A stretch of 64,000 nt of DNA from Thalassotalea sediminis (lineage in GTDB: Bacteria > Pseudomonadota > Gammaproteobacteria > Enterobacterales > Alteromonadaceae). The notes below the pieces were generated by a model. The model saw only the letters and a list, made by a program, of their open reading frames with translations. It made no database searches and was not told the DNA's origin. The position numbers and the translations under genes are program-made. The DNA lies in the NCBI RefSeq assembly GCF_030295915.1, contig NZ_AP027361.1, positions 3,286,001-3,350,000 of the forward strand, given 5' to 3'. Position 1 is the first letter of the stretch. Every line of letters starts with the position of its first letter. Shown here one piece after another: positions 1-8,399 of this stretch.

Positions 1-312
1 ATGTCTACGCCATTGTTTAGGCTGACAAACGCAGAGCAAATTATTGAGAAAGTGCGTTTTCATAATACTGGCAGTAAACAGCAGCTTGGTGTTATTGCCA
101 TGAGTATAACAGGCGATCTATTACACCCAAGTGTTGTGGTTATTTTCAATAATGCGGGTGAACCGAAGACAATAAACTTTACTCATGCAGATAGCTATCA
201 ATTACATCCAATCCAACAACAAGGCACGGACGATACCGTTAAGACAAGTAAAATAGAACGCAATAGCTTCACTGTGCCTGCACTGACTACCGCCGTTTTT
301 GTCAATAAATAG
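1..312 (+). CDS. Pullulanase-type alpha-1,6-glucosidase, C-terminal end (partial)
   Basis: This is the 3' end of a gene cut by the left window edge; the first codon reads ATG but sits in the middle of the family's conserved SPLFRL-like stretch, so it is not the start. The roughly 100 residues match the beta-sandwich C-terminal domain (DUF3372 type) of secreted pullulanases: 'RFHNTG', 'VVVIFNN' and a closing 'FTVPALTTAVF' strand. The enzyme family cleaves alpha-1,6 branches in pullulan, glycogen or starch. The catalytic GH13 barrel is outside the window. The stop lies 10 nt before the next GH13 gene, so the two are probably co-transcribed. Identification is by recalled family features. Confidence 0.75.
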   Translation: MSTPLFRLTNAEQIIEKVRFHNTGSKQQLGVIAMSITGDLLHPSVVVIFNNAGEPKTINFTHADSYQLHPIQQQGTDDTVKTSKIERNSFTVPALTTAVFVNK

Positions 313-322
313 GGAGACAACC

Positions 323-2197
323 ATGAATACGCTCAGCAACATCATTAAGGTAGTAACATTTGTTACATGTGTCAGTCTAACAAGCATATGCGCAGCAACA
401 ACTTTTAACATCAAGCATATAGAGCCATTATCATGGTGGACAAATATGGAATCAAATGCCTTGCAAATCATGGTACACGGTGAAGGCATTGGTGCATTAA
501 CTCCTAAATTCTCTCAAACTGCGATTACCATTAATCAAGTACATCGGCCTAAGAACCCAAATTACCTTTTTATCGATGTAACGCTTAGCGAAGCGCTTAA
601 ACCGGGCGATTATGCACTCGATTTTTATTTAGAACAGCAAAAAATAGTGACCAAGCAATATCGCTTTGATAGCAGAAATACGCACTCAGCCGCTGCTCAG
701 TCTTTTACACCTCGCGATGTCATTTATTTAGTAACACCTGACAGGTTTGCCAACGGTGACCCAAGTAATGATCAGATCGCATACCTTTCAGAGAATGTAG
801 CACGAGATGAAAAAGGAGGACGTCACGGGGGGGATATTCAAGGTATAATCAATCAACTCGAATACATTGCAGAAATGGGGTTTAGTCAAATATGGACCAA
901 CCCAATGATTGAAAACAATCAACCGAGCTACTCTTACCATGGCTATTCTGCAACCAACTTTTATAAAATAGACCCTAGGTTTGGTACGAATGAACTCTAC
1001 CGTCAACTTTCCGATAAAGCTCAAGCAAAAGGTATAGGTTTAATCAAAGATGTGGTGTTAAATCACATTGGTTCAAAGCATTGGTGGTTAACAGATTTAC
1101 CGATGGATAATTGGTTAAATTATCAAAACCAACCATACACAGGTACACACCACCGTAGAGAAAGCCTGCACGACCCGCATGCAGCTGACAAAGATCAAAC
1201 ATTATTTGCCAATGGTTGGTTTGTTCCTTCAATGCCAGATTTAAACCAGACTAACCCGTTTGTTAGCACCTATCTAATCCAAAATACATTGTGGTGGATT
1301 GAATTTGCAAATTTATCAGGCCTTCGTGTTGATACCTATTCTTACTCAGATAGAGAATTTTTAACTGCCTGGACAAAACGCATAACAACAGAATTTCCAC
1401 ACATTAATATTGTCGGCGAAGAATGGACCACAAACCCAGCAATAGTCGCCTATTGGCAACGTGGCAAAGTGAATCAAGACGGCTATCAATCTTATCTACC
1501 AAGTGTAATGGACTTTCCTTTTCAAGACGCATTAGTAAACGCATTAACACAACAAGAAAGCTGGAATACCGGTTTTACAAAATTATATCAATCATTGGCA
1601 AATGACTTTCTTTATGCCGATCCATACAACTTAGTTACCTTTGCCGATAATCACGACATGAGTCGCATTTATACACAACTTAATGAGGATATGGCGTTGT
1701 ATAAAATGGCGATGAGTATTTTATTTACCACCCGCGGTATTCCTCAGGTTTTCTACGGAACGGAAATTGCGATGACAAACCGTGGAACTGATGACCATGG
1801 TATTATTCGTAGTGACTTTCCTGGTGGCTGGCAAAAAGATAACGTTAACGTATTCAAAAAGCAGCATTTAACCAAGACACAAGCAGAAGCATTAGCTTTT
1901 ACCAAAACATTACTTAACTGGCGAAAGCAGACTCCTGCAATCCATCAAGGGAAGCTAGTGCACTATGCGCCTAACGCAGGTGTTTACGTGTATGGACGAC
2001 TACTAGAAAATCATCAAAATGTGATGGTCATCGTCAACAAAAATACACAGCCAGTAACCTTCAATCCGACCGACTACACTGAAATTATTGGTTCAAGTAC
2101 TCAAGCCAAAAATGCATTAAACGATGAAGTATTTTCATTGTCAGCGTCATTCAATGTGCCGGAAAAAACCGCGCTAATTTTATCGATAACGCGATAG
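323..2197 (+). CDS. Secreted GH13 alpha-amylase family enzyme (cyclomaltodextrinase/neopullulanase-like)
   Basis: 624 aa. The ATG at 323 follows AGGGAGA and opens a signal peptide ending near 'SICAA', so it is preferred over the upstream ATG at 299, which lies inside the previous gene. An N-terminal beta domain (about residues 27-125) precedes the GH13 barrel. GH13 signatures are visible: region I 'DVVLNH', the nucleophile in 'GLRVDTYS' (D337), the acid/base in 'VGEEW' (E366) and the transition-state stabiliser in 'ADNHD' (D445). A C-terminal beta domain follows. The layout resembles Bacteroidetes/marine cyclomaltodextrinases that hydrolyse cyclodextrins and maltodextrins in the periplasm or outside. 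Neighbouring pullulanase, GH97 and sugar transporter genes support a glucan-use operon. Exact substrate is inferred. Confidence 0.88.
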   Translation: MNTLSNIIKVVTFVTCVSLTSICAATTFNIKHIEPLSWWTNMESNALQIMVHGEGIGALTPKFSQTAITINQVHRPKNPNYLFIDVTLSEALKPGDYALDFYLEQQKIVTKQYRFDSRNTHSAAAQSFTPRDVIYLVTPDRFANGDPSNDQIAYLSENVARDEKGGRHGGDIQGIINQLEYIAEMGFSQIWTNPMIENNQPSYSYHGYSATNFYKIDPRFGTNELYRQLSDKAQAKGIGLIKDVVLNHIGSKHWWLTDLPMDNWLNYQNQPYTGTHHRRESLHDPHAADKDQTLFANGWFVPSMPDLNQTNPFVSTYLIQNTLWWIEFANLSGLRVDTYSYSDREFLTAWTKRITTEFPHINIVGEEWTTNPAIVAYWQRGKVNQDGYQSYLPSVMDFPFQDALVNALTQQESWNTGFTKLYQSLANDFLYADPYNLVTFADNHDMSRIYTQLNEDMALYKMAMSILFTTRGIPQVFYGTEIAMTNRGTDDHGIIRSDFPGGWQKDNVNVFKKQHLTKTQAEALAFTKTLLNWRKQTPAIHQGKLVHYAPNAGVYVYGRLLENHQNVMVIVNKNTQPVTFNPTDYTEIIGSSTQAKNALNDEVFSLSASFNVPEKTALILSITR

Positions 2198-2285
2198 AAG
2201 TTACGCTGAATACGTATGCAGTTAGCTGTAATTTGCTACCAGTAAATTTATGCTGTTAATAATTGATAAACCCTCAGGAAAAACA

Positions 2286-4337
2286 ATGATGAAAAATCTG
2301 CTGGTTATAACGACACTGTTCACAAGCACTTACATGCTAACATCTAATGTGTTAGCAAAAACGGTTACGGTAAGTTCGCCTGACAACAAAATCGTCGTTA
2401 CCGTAAGCGATGAGAAAACACCAAACTACCGTGTAAGCTTTAACGGAAATCAAGTAATTGATACCTCGCTGCTAGGTTTAAGGTTTCAGAAATCCGCTGA
2501 TTTAGCTGAAGGCTTTACCATTGACTCAAGTAAACAAAAAAACACTGACAGCACATGGCAATTGCCATGGGGTGAACGAAAAAACGTCCGCGATAATCAT
2601 AAAGAGTTGTTGGTTCACTTCACAACTGAGCGCGATAAGTCCAATCAATTTTCCATACGCTTCCGCGTGTTCAATGACGGTATTGGTTTTCGTTACGAAG
2701 TGCCTAAACAGCCTGGTTTAGAAGGCAATATTGCCATCACAGACGAATTAACAGAATTTAATATACCTCAGGCTGAGAAAGCAACAGCATGGTGGATCCC
2801 TTCTCGCGGTTGGAATCGTTATGAGTATATCTACGAAACAACCGCCTTATCAGACATTGATCACGTGCACACACCGTTGACAGTAAAATTACCAGCAGGT
2901 GAACATATCAGCATTCATGAAGCAGCACTGGTTGACTATGCGGGTATGACCATACAAAAAGGTCGTCATAATACGCTAAAAGCAGATTTAACCCCTTGGT
3001 ATGATGGCGTGCTTGTTAGAAAAACAGCTGACTTCAAAACTCCTTGGCGAACAATTCAAATCAGTAAGAATGCAGCGGGCTTATTAAATTCAGATCTTAT
3101 TTTAAACCTCAATGAGCCTAACAAGCTTGATGACACTTCATGGATCAAACCAGGGAAATACGTTGGTATTTGGTGGGGGATGCATGTGGGTGAAAACACA
3201 TGGGGCAGTGGTGAAAAACATGGCGCTACAACGGCTGAAACCAAACGTTATATGGATTTTGCAGCAAAATATGGCTTTGACGGCGTACTGGTAGAAGGCT
3301 GGAACATTGGCTGGGATGGAGAATGGTATGACAACGGGGATGTGTTTAACTTTACAAAGTCTTACGATGATTTTGACATTAAAGACGTCACTGAGTACGG
3401 CTTAAAAAAAGGCGTTCGCTTAATTGGTCATCATGAAACATCAGGCAATGTCACCAATTATCGTAATCAAATGGCCGATGCCTTTGCGTTATATCAACGT
3501 CATGGTGTTCGTCAGGTTAAAACCGGCTATGTTGCCGATGGCGGAAAAATCAAGCGCATTGACGACCAAGGTATCGCACGCTTTGAATGGCATGATGGTC
3601 AATTTATGGCGAATGAATATTTAGACAACGTAAAACTAGCAGCGAAATATCAAATTAGTATCAATACTCATGAGCCGATTAAAGACACAGGTTTACGCAG
3701 AACTTATCCTAACTGGATAAGCCGCGAAGGTGCCCGTGGTCAAGAATACAATGCATGGGGTTCACCTCCTAACCCGCCATCTCATGCTGCAATTTTACCT
3801 TTTACCCGAATGCTAGCAGGTCCGATGGATTTTACACCGGGTACGTTTGATATGGCATTTAAAGGTTTAGGTGCTGATACAGACCGTCCACAAACAACAC
3901 TGGCGAAACAATTAGCGTTATATGTGGTTATTTTCAGTCCGATTCAAATGGCATCAGACCTTCCTCGTAACTATGAAGCTAACTTACCAGCGTTTCAGTT
4001 TATTCGCGATGTACCGACTGATTGGCAAGAGAGCATAGCCTTAGATGGTGATGTAGGAGAGTTTGTCGTTATGGCACGCCAAGAGCGAGGCGGTAAAGAC
4101 TGGTATTTAGGTGCGTTAACAAATGAAGATGCACGTGAAATTACCGTACCTCTAAATTTTCTATCGCCAGGAAAACGCTACCAAGCTCAAATCTACCGTG
4201 ATGGTGACAAAGCAAACTGGGTCGATAACCCTTATGATATTATCATTGAAAATAAACCAGTATCTGCTAATGATACGTTAACAATTGCACTCGCAACAAG
4301 CGGTGGTACAGCCATCCGTTTTAAAGCGTTAGATTAA
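2286..4337 (+). CDS. GH97 alpha-glucosidase (SusB-like)
   Basis: 683 aa. The ATG at 2286 follows CAGGAAA and gives a clean signal peptide ending about 'NVLAK'; the upstream in-frame ATG at 2250 has no ribosome site. The protein has the GH97 order: N-terminal beta-supersandwich, then a barrel starting about 'GIWWGM' and a C-terminal beta domain. 'HHETSG', 'NTHEPIK' and 'GQEYNAW' carry the glutamates that in Bacteroides SusB act as bases and acid of the inverting alpha-glucosidase. The stretch 'QVKTGYV' has Gly where the retaining alpha-galactosidase branch has its Asp nucleophile, so an inverting alpha-glucosidase is the better call. It would release glucose from maltodextrins in the periplasm. 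Confidence 0.9.
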   Translation: MMKNLLVITTLFTSTYMLTSNVLAKTVTVSSPDNKIVVTVSDEKTPNYRVSFNGNQVIDTSLLGLRFQKSADLAEGFTIDSSKQKNTDSTWQLPWGERKNVRDNHKELLVHFTTERDKSNQFSIRFRVFNDGIGFRYEVPKQPGLEGNIAITDELTEFNIPQAEKATAWWIPSRGWNRYEYIYETTALSDIDHVHTPLTVKLPAGEHISIHEAALVDYAGMTIQKGRHNTLKADLTPWYDGVLVRKTADFKTPWRTIQISKNAAGLLNSDLILNLNEPNKLDDTSWIKPGKYVGIWWGMHVGENTWGSGEKHGATTAETKRYMDFAAKYGFDGVLVEGWNIGWDGEWYDNGDVFNFTKSYDDFDIKDVTEYGLKKGVRLIGHHETSGNVTNYRNQMADAFALYQRHGVRQVKTGYVADGGKIKRIDDQGIARFEWHDGQFMANEYLDNVKLAAKYQISINTHEPIKDTGLRRTYPNWISREGARGQEYNAWGSPPNPPSHAAILPFTRMLAGPMDFTPGTFDMAFKGLGADTDRPQTTLAKQLALYVVIFSPIQMASDLPRNYEANLPAFQFIRDVPTDWQESIALDGDVGEFVVMARQERGGKDWYLGALTNEDAREITVPLNFLSPGKRYQAQIYRDGDKANWVDNPYDIIIENKPVSANDTLTIALATSGGTAIRFKALD

Positions 4338-4363
4338 TCGTAGGCAGTAACTAGGTAGCAACA

Positions 4364-5884
4364 ATGACAGCTTCAACTTCACCCATAACACAACAAAAGC
4401 CAACATTAAATTTTTGGCAAATCTGGAACATGTGCTTTGGTTTTATGGGGATTCAATTTGGCTTTGCTTTGCAAAATGCCAATGTGAGTCGTATTTTTCA
4501 AACCTTAGGTGCCGACTACGGGAATATGGCGATTTTATGGGTTGCCGCTCCTATTACAGGATTAATAGTACAACCTATTATTGGCTACATGAGTGATAAT
4601 ACGTGGGGAAAATTTGGTCGACGTCGCCCTTACTTTTTAATTGGTGCCATCGCGGCTAGTTTATCCCTGTTTATCATGCCAAATTCACCGACGCTATGGA
4701 TGGCTGCAGGCATGTTATGGATCATGGATGCTTCGATTAATATTTCGATGGAGCCTTTCCGTGCATTTGTTGGCGATATGTTGCCCAAAAAGCAACGTGC
4801 GACAGGCTATGCAATGCAAAGTTTTTTCATCGGTGTAGCCTCCGTTGTTGCTTCATCGCTTCCTTGGATCATGACAAATTGGCTAGATATCAGTAATACA
4901 GCGGCTGAAGGTCAACTACCCGATTCAGTTAAGTTTGCATTTTATGCCGGCGGTGCGGTGTTCTTGCTTGCCGTGTTGTGGACAATTTTTACCACAAAAG
5001 AGTATTCACCAGAACAACTCGCTGCATTTGAACAAGCTGAGCCAACCTTACACAACAGCGCAGTGCTACAAACAACGCCAAGTTATGGGCGATATGGTGT
5101 TACTTCAATGCTCATAGGTATTATAAGCAGCATCTTCGTTTATACTAATATATCGAGTTTAGATAAAAGCTTATATATTCTAACAGGTGGCTTTACGGTT
5201 TTTGGCTTCTGCTTACTTTGCGCCAGTTATATGCAGAATCACAACCGCACTGATAATGGATTCGCCCATATCATGGCAGATCTATTTGCGATGCCGCAAA
5301 CCATGAAACAACTCGCCGTTGTGCAGTTTTTCTCGTGGTTTCCATTTTTTGCTATGTGGACATATACAACCGCTGCTATAACTGATTTTCATTATAAAAC
5401 GGCTGATGTAACATCTGCGGCCTATAATGAAGGCGCTGACTGGGTTGGCGTGTTGTTTTCAACCTACAATTTAACGGCAGTATTCGCGGCGATTTGTATT
5501 CCGTTGGTGGTAAAATTGTTCAATCTGCGTATCGCACATATGATAAATTTACTCCTCGGTGGTTTAGGCTTTATTTCTTTTATATTGATACAAGACCCCA
5601 CCTACCTCGTCGTTTCTATGATAGGCATAGGCTTTGCTTGGGCATCAATACTGTCAGTACCATACGCTATCTTAGCAAATGCTTTGCCAGCAAAGAAAAT
5701 GGGGCTTTATATGGGGATCTTTAATTTTTTCATTGTCTTACCACAAATTTTAGCAGCCAGTATTCTTGGCGTGCTCATTACTAAAGTTTTTGACAACCAG
5801 CCAATTTACTCATTAGTGCTTGGTGGGGTAAGTATGTTGTTGGCGGGAATGTTGACCTTACGCGTTAAAGAAAATCATGATTAA
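4364..5884 (+). CDS. MFS sugar transporter (SLC45/GPH-like, maltose or maltodextrin)
   Basis: 506 aa with about twelve hydrophobic segments. The N-terminal half has the loop motif 'GKFGRRRPY' after helix 2-3 and 'NANVSR' in helix 1, as in the SLC45/GPH-like branch of the major facilitator superfamily that takes up maltose or sucrose with a cation. It begins 26 nt after the GH97 stop, so it probably closes the glucan operon and imports the glucose or maltose that the periplasmic enzymes release. Similar transporters occur in maltodextrin loci of other marine and xanthomonad-type bacteria (recalled, not searched). The substrate is inferred from the neighbours. Confidence 0.83.
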   Translation: MTASTSPITQQKPTLNFWQIWNMCFGFMGIQFGFALQNANVSRIFQTLGADYGNMAILWVAAPITGLIVQPIIGYMSDNTWGKFGRRRPYFLIGAIAASLSLFIMPNSPTLWMAAGMLWIMDASINISMEPFRAFVGDMLPKKQRATGYAMQSFFIGVASVVASSLPWIMTNWLDISNTAAEGQLPDSVKFAFYAGGAVFLLAVLWTIFTTKEYSPEQLAAFEQAEPTLHNSAVLQTTPSYGRYGVTSMLIGIISSIFVYTNISSLDKSLYILTGGFTVFGFCLLCASYMQNHNRTDNGFAHIMADLFAMPQTMKQLAVVQFFSWFPFFAMWTYTTAAITDFHYKTADVTSAAYNEGADWVGVLFSTYNLTAVFAAICIPLVVKLFNLRIAHMINLLLGGLGFISFILIQDPTYLVVSMIGIGFAWASILSVPYAILANALPAKKMGLYMGIFNFFIVLPQILAASILGVLITKVFDNQPIYSLVLGGVSMLLAGMLTLRVKENHD

Positions 5885-5894
5885 ATAACTATCG

Positions 5895-6914
5895 CTAGCT
5901 ACCACATGAATTACGGACGATTAATGTGGTAGGCATCAAAACATCATCAGGCGTTTCACCATTAATCAATGCAATTAAATTTTCCACCAGTAATTCCCCC
6001 GCCAGCTTAGTATCTTGTTTTGCCGTCGTTAATGAAGGAATGGTAAAGCTAGCGATGGCAATATCATCAAAGCCCACCACAGCTACTTGCTCTGGTATTT
6101 TATAACCATGCTCTTGCAGTGCACGCATAGCACCAATCGCAATCAAGTCACTGGCACCGAATATAGCGTCAAATTCAACACCACTTTGAATTAACTGATA
6201 TGCGGCATCATAGCCAGAATCTTCAACCGATATAGCGTCTACTTGACGGCTACTATCGACTGTCAGTTTGTTATCTGTTAACGCTTGGCAATAACCATGG
6301 TAACGATTCAAAAACTCAGGCGAATGTGTAGATGCATCGCCTAAAAAAGCAAACTTAGTGCGATTATTCTTTATCATGTGTTCGGTTACCTGATAACCAC
6401 CATGAAAATTATCACACCCAACAGATAAGACCCGCTCATTTTCTACTTTTGCTCCCCAGCGAACAAAGTGCGTATTTTGTTCACTTAATTGGTTGAGTTT
6501 CTCTTCATAATCTATAAAGTCGCCATAGCCCAATAAAATCAAGCCGTCGGCTTTTTTACTATCTTCGTAATCAGCGTGCCAATCATCACTTAACTGTTGA
6601 AATGACACCAGTAAATCATAGCCTTTTTGAGCGCATGCGCGCGTGATACTGCCGAGCATTGATAAAAAAAATGGGTTTATTAACGAATCGTCATTAGTGG
6701 GATCTTCAAACAATAACAGCGCAATAGTATTACTTTGTTGTGTTCGCAAACTACTTGCATGTTTATCGACTTTATAATTTAACTCTCTGGCAATTGCTTG
6801 CACTTTTAGACGGGTTTCTTCATTAACTAATGGACTATTTCGCAACGCACGTGACACTGTCGACTGTGACACGCCTGCTCGATAGGCAATATCAAATGAC
6901 GTTGCTTTGGACAT
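5895..6914 (-). CDS. LacI-family transcriptional regulator of the glucan genes
   Basis: 339 aa. The N-terminus is a LacI helix-turn-helix ('DIAYRAGVSQSTVSRAL') with a hinge about residues 45-60, followed by a periplasmic-binding-protein-like sensor domain; 'FDDIAIASF' near the C-terminus is typical of the family. It is encoded tail-to-tail with the MFS transporter, the two stops being 10 nt apart. In related loci such regulators respond to maltose or related sugars and control the adjacent enzymes and transporter. I did not find a clear LacI operator palindrome in the sequence present here; the operon promoter probably lies upstream of the window. Confidence 0.88.
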   Translation of the reverse strand: MSKATSFDIAYRAGVSQSTVSRALRNSPLVNEETRLKVQAIARELNYKVDKHASSLRTQQSNTIALLLFEDPTNDDSLINPFFLSMLGSITRACAQKGYDLLVSFQQLSDDWHADYEDSKKADGLILLGYGDFIDYEEKLNQLSEQNTHFVRWGAKVENERVLSVGCDNFHGGYQVTEHMIKNNRTKFAFLGDASTHSPEFLNRYHGYCQALTDNKLTVDSSRQVDAISVEDSGYDAAYQLIQSGVEFDAIFGASDLIAIGAMRALQEHGYKIPEQVAVVGFDDIAIASFTIPSLTTAKQDTKLAGELLVENLIALINGETPDDVLMPTTLIVRNSCGS

Positions 6915-7034
6915 TTAATAGATCCTTTTCACCCAATAGTTATATGTAAGTAAATACTACCCCCTGTTCTTGTCTAAGTACATCTTTCTAATGAAATAAA
7001 TCCTACGCTATTCGCTCGCAGTTTAATAAAACCA

Positions 7035-8111
7035 TTAATTCATTGTTAATAACACCTTTCTCGCTTTTCGTGTCAGCGCGTTGTCTTTACTTTGCCGTAA
7101 AATTCTGGAAAACATTATTCGTGCAGGTTTTACATCTTCGCCAGTAGCGATGTTAGATAATCGTACTGCGATATCAAAATTTTGCGTCGTTGGTAATTGG
7201 TACGTTTTTAACAGCCGATGTAATGCATCTATACCTTTTTTAATGTTAAGTTGTTCTTCTTCGGCAAATACTGCCGTTTGGTAACATGCATTAAACCACT
7301 TAACTTCAGCAAACCAAGTATTTCTAGCCTGTAGTTGGCAAGCTTTGAAAAAGAAGAACTGGGCTTTGTTATCTTGACCTAATGTCCAATGATATTGGGC
7401 CACACGTTCCATTACATCAAAATCATCTGGAAAGGCTTTCACAGCTTCTTGACTAACGCGCAGCCCTTTTAAATCATCATCTAGATTCTGCGCTAAATTA
7501 ATATCGGCAATCAAACCCCATTTTTTATCCCGTTGCCGAATTTGCTCGGTTAACCTCGCTTGTTGCTGATTATCACCACCATAACTTTTACTTTGCCCTA
7601 AGGCTGACGCTTTTAACGTCATATATTGAGGCTTTTGTGGGGCAAGTTCTCCAGCTTTTATGCGTGCAGCAACCGCTTTTTTATAATAACGTCGTTTAAC
7701 AAAAATATTTGCTTGATGACCAATCTCACGCCATATTTCAGCTGAAAAAACAAATGTCTCGGGAAGATCTGGAAACCTTTGTTCAAAGGCCTCCAATTTA
7801 TCTTCTGCTAAGTCGATAGATTCAATTTCGATAAGGTAATGTATTTCAAGTGACAATAGTTTAAAGCTTTGTATATCTGGTTTGTTCCTTATTAATGTCT
7901 TTGCTAGAGACAAGTCTCCTTGAAACAACGCTAAATACGCATCTTCAAGATCGCTTGCTAAACGTTGTTTATTTGTGTCAGCACTATGCACAAATAAGGG
8001 GAGCAGTGTCAGTGTTATTGCAGCGACATAAAAGGTAGCTTTTTTATTTACATCAGCAACAGACAGTTTTAAAAGTCGATATGAGCCAGAAAAAATAAGT
8101 AATAAATTCAT
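7035..8111 (-). CDS. TPR-like exported protein of unknown function
   Basis: 358 aa, function not recognised. A hydrophobic stretch 'FYVAAITLTLLPLFVHSA' after about 25 polar or mixed residues looks like a signal peptide or signal anchor, so the protein probably faces the periplasm. The rest is alpha-helical with degenerate TPR-like pairs such as 'LEAFEQRFPDLPETFVFSA' and 'QEAVKAFPDDFDVMERVAQY'. The annotated ATG is the only conventional start before the hydrophobic segment. It is transcribed away from the TonB receptor gene, with about 290 nt between the two starts. That gap holds a Fur box, so co-regulation by iron is possible but unproven. Confidence 0.6.
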   Translation of the reverse strand: MNLLLIFSGSYRLLKLSVADVNKKATFYVAAITLTLLPLFVHSADTNKQRLASDLEDAYLALFQGDLSLAKTLIRNKPDIQSFKLLSLEIHYLIEIESIDLAEDKLEAFEQRFPDLPETFVFSAEIWREIGHQANIFVKRRYYKKAVAARIKAGELAPQKPQYMTLKASALGQSKSYGGDNQQQARLTEQIRQRDKKWGLIADINLAQNLDDDLKGLRVSQEAVKAFPDDFDVMERVAQYHWTLGQDNKAQFFFFKACQLQARNTWFAEVKWFNACYQTAVFAEEEQLNIKKGIDALHRLLKTYQLPTTQNFDIAVRLSNIATGEDVKPARIMFSRILRQSKDNALTRKARKVLLTMN

Positions 8112-8281
8112 AAAAAGATGTTTTAAGCTTTCAAAATGCTAACGATAAACGCATGCCCTCTTCGATAAAAGCTCTCCATGATAAACATCTACTTAGTCAT
8201 GATGAAACAACGTCATTACTTTGTAACCGTCATACCATCATACATTTAATACTCAGTAATATACAGGCACCACGAAAACAC

Positions 8282-8326
8282 AAAACACAATACAAATGAG
8301 ATTTATTATCATTTGTATTGTGTTTT
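8282..8326 (+). promoter_or_regulatory. Fur box inside a perfect 18-bp inverted repeat
   Basis: Arms 8282-8299 and 8309-8326 are perfect reverse complements around a 9-nt centre. The 19-bp core 8295-8313 (AATGAGATTTATTATCATT) matches the 9-1-9 form of the Fur consensus at 16 of 18 paired positions, the right half exactly. It lies 74 nt before the TonB receptor start, a normal operator position. Fur binding is inferred; the full dyad could also fold as an RNA hairpin if transcribed. Confidence 0.8.
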
Positions 8327-8399
8327 AAATAATTATCCGTATAATTTCGCCATCTTGATTATTTCTACAAAAAATTTACATCTAATTTACAGGGACATC

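Noticed and set aside
8313..8399. N-terminal extension of the TonB receptor
   Set aside because: It overlaps the Fur operator, has no ribosome site and precedes a clean signal peptide starting at 8400.
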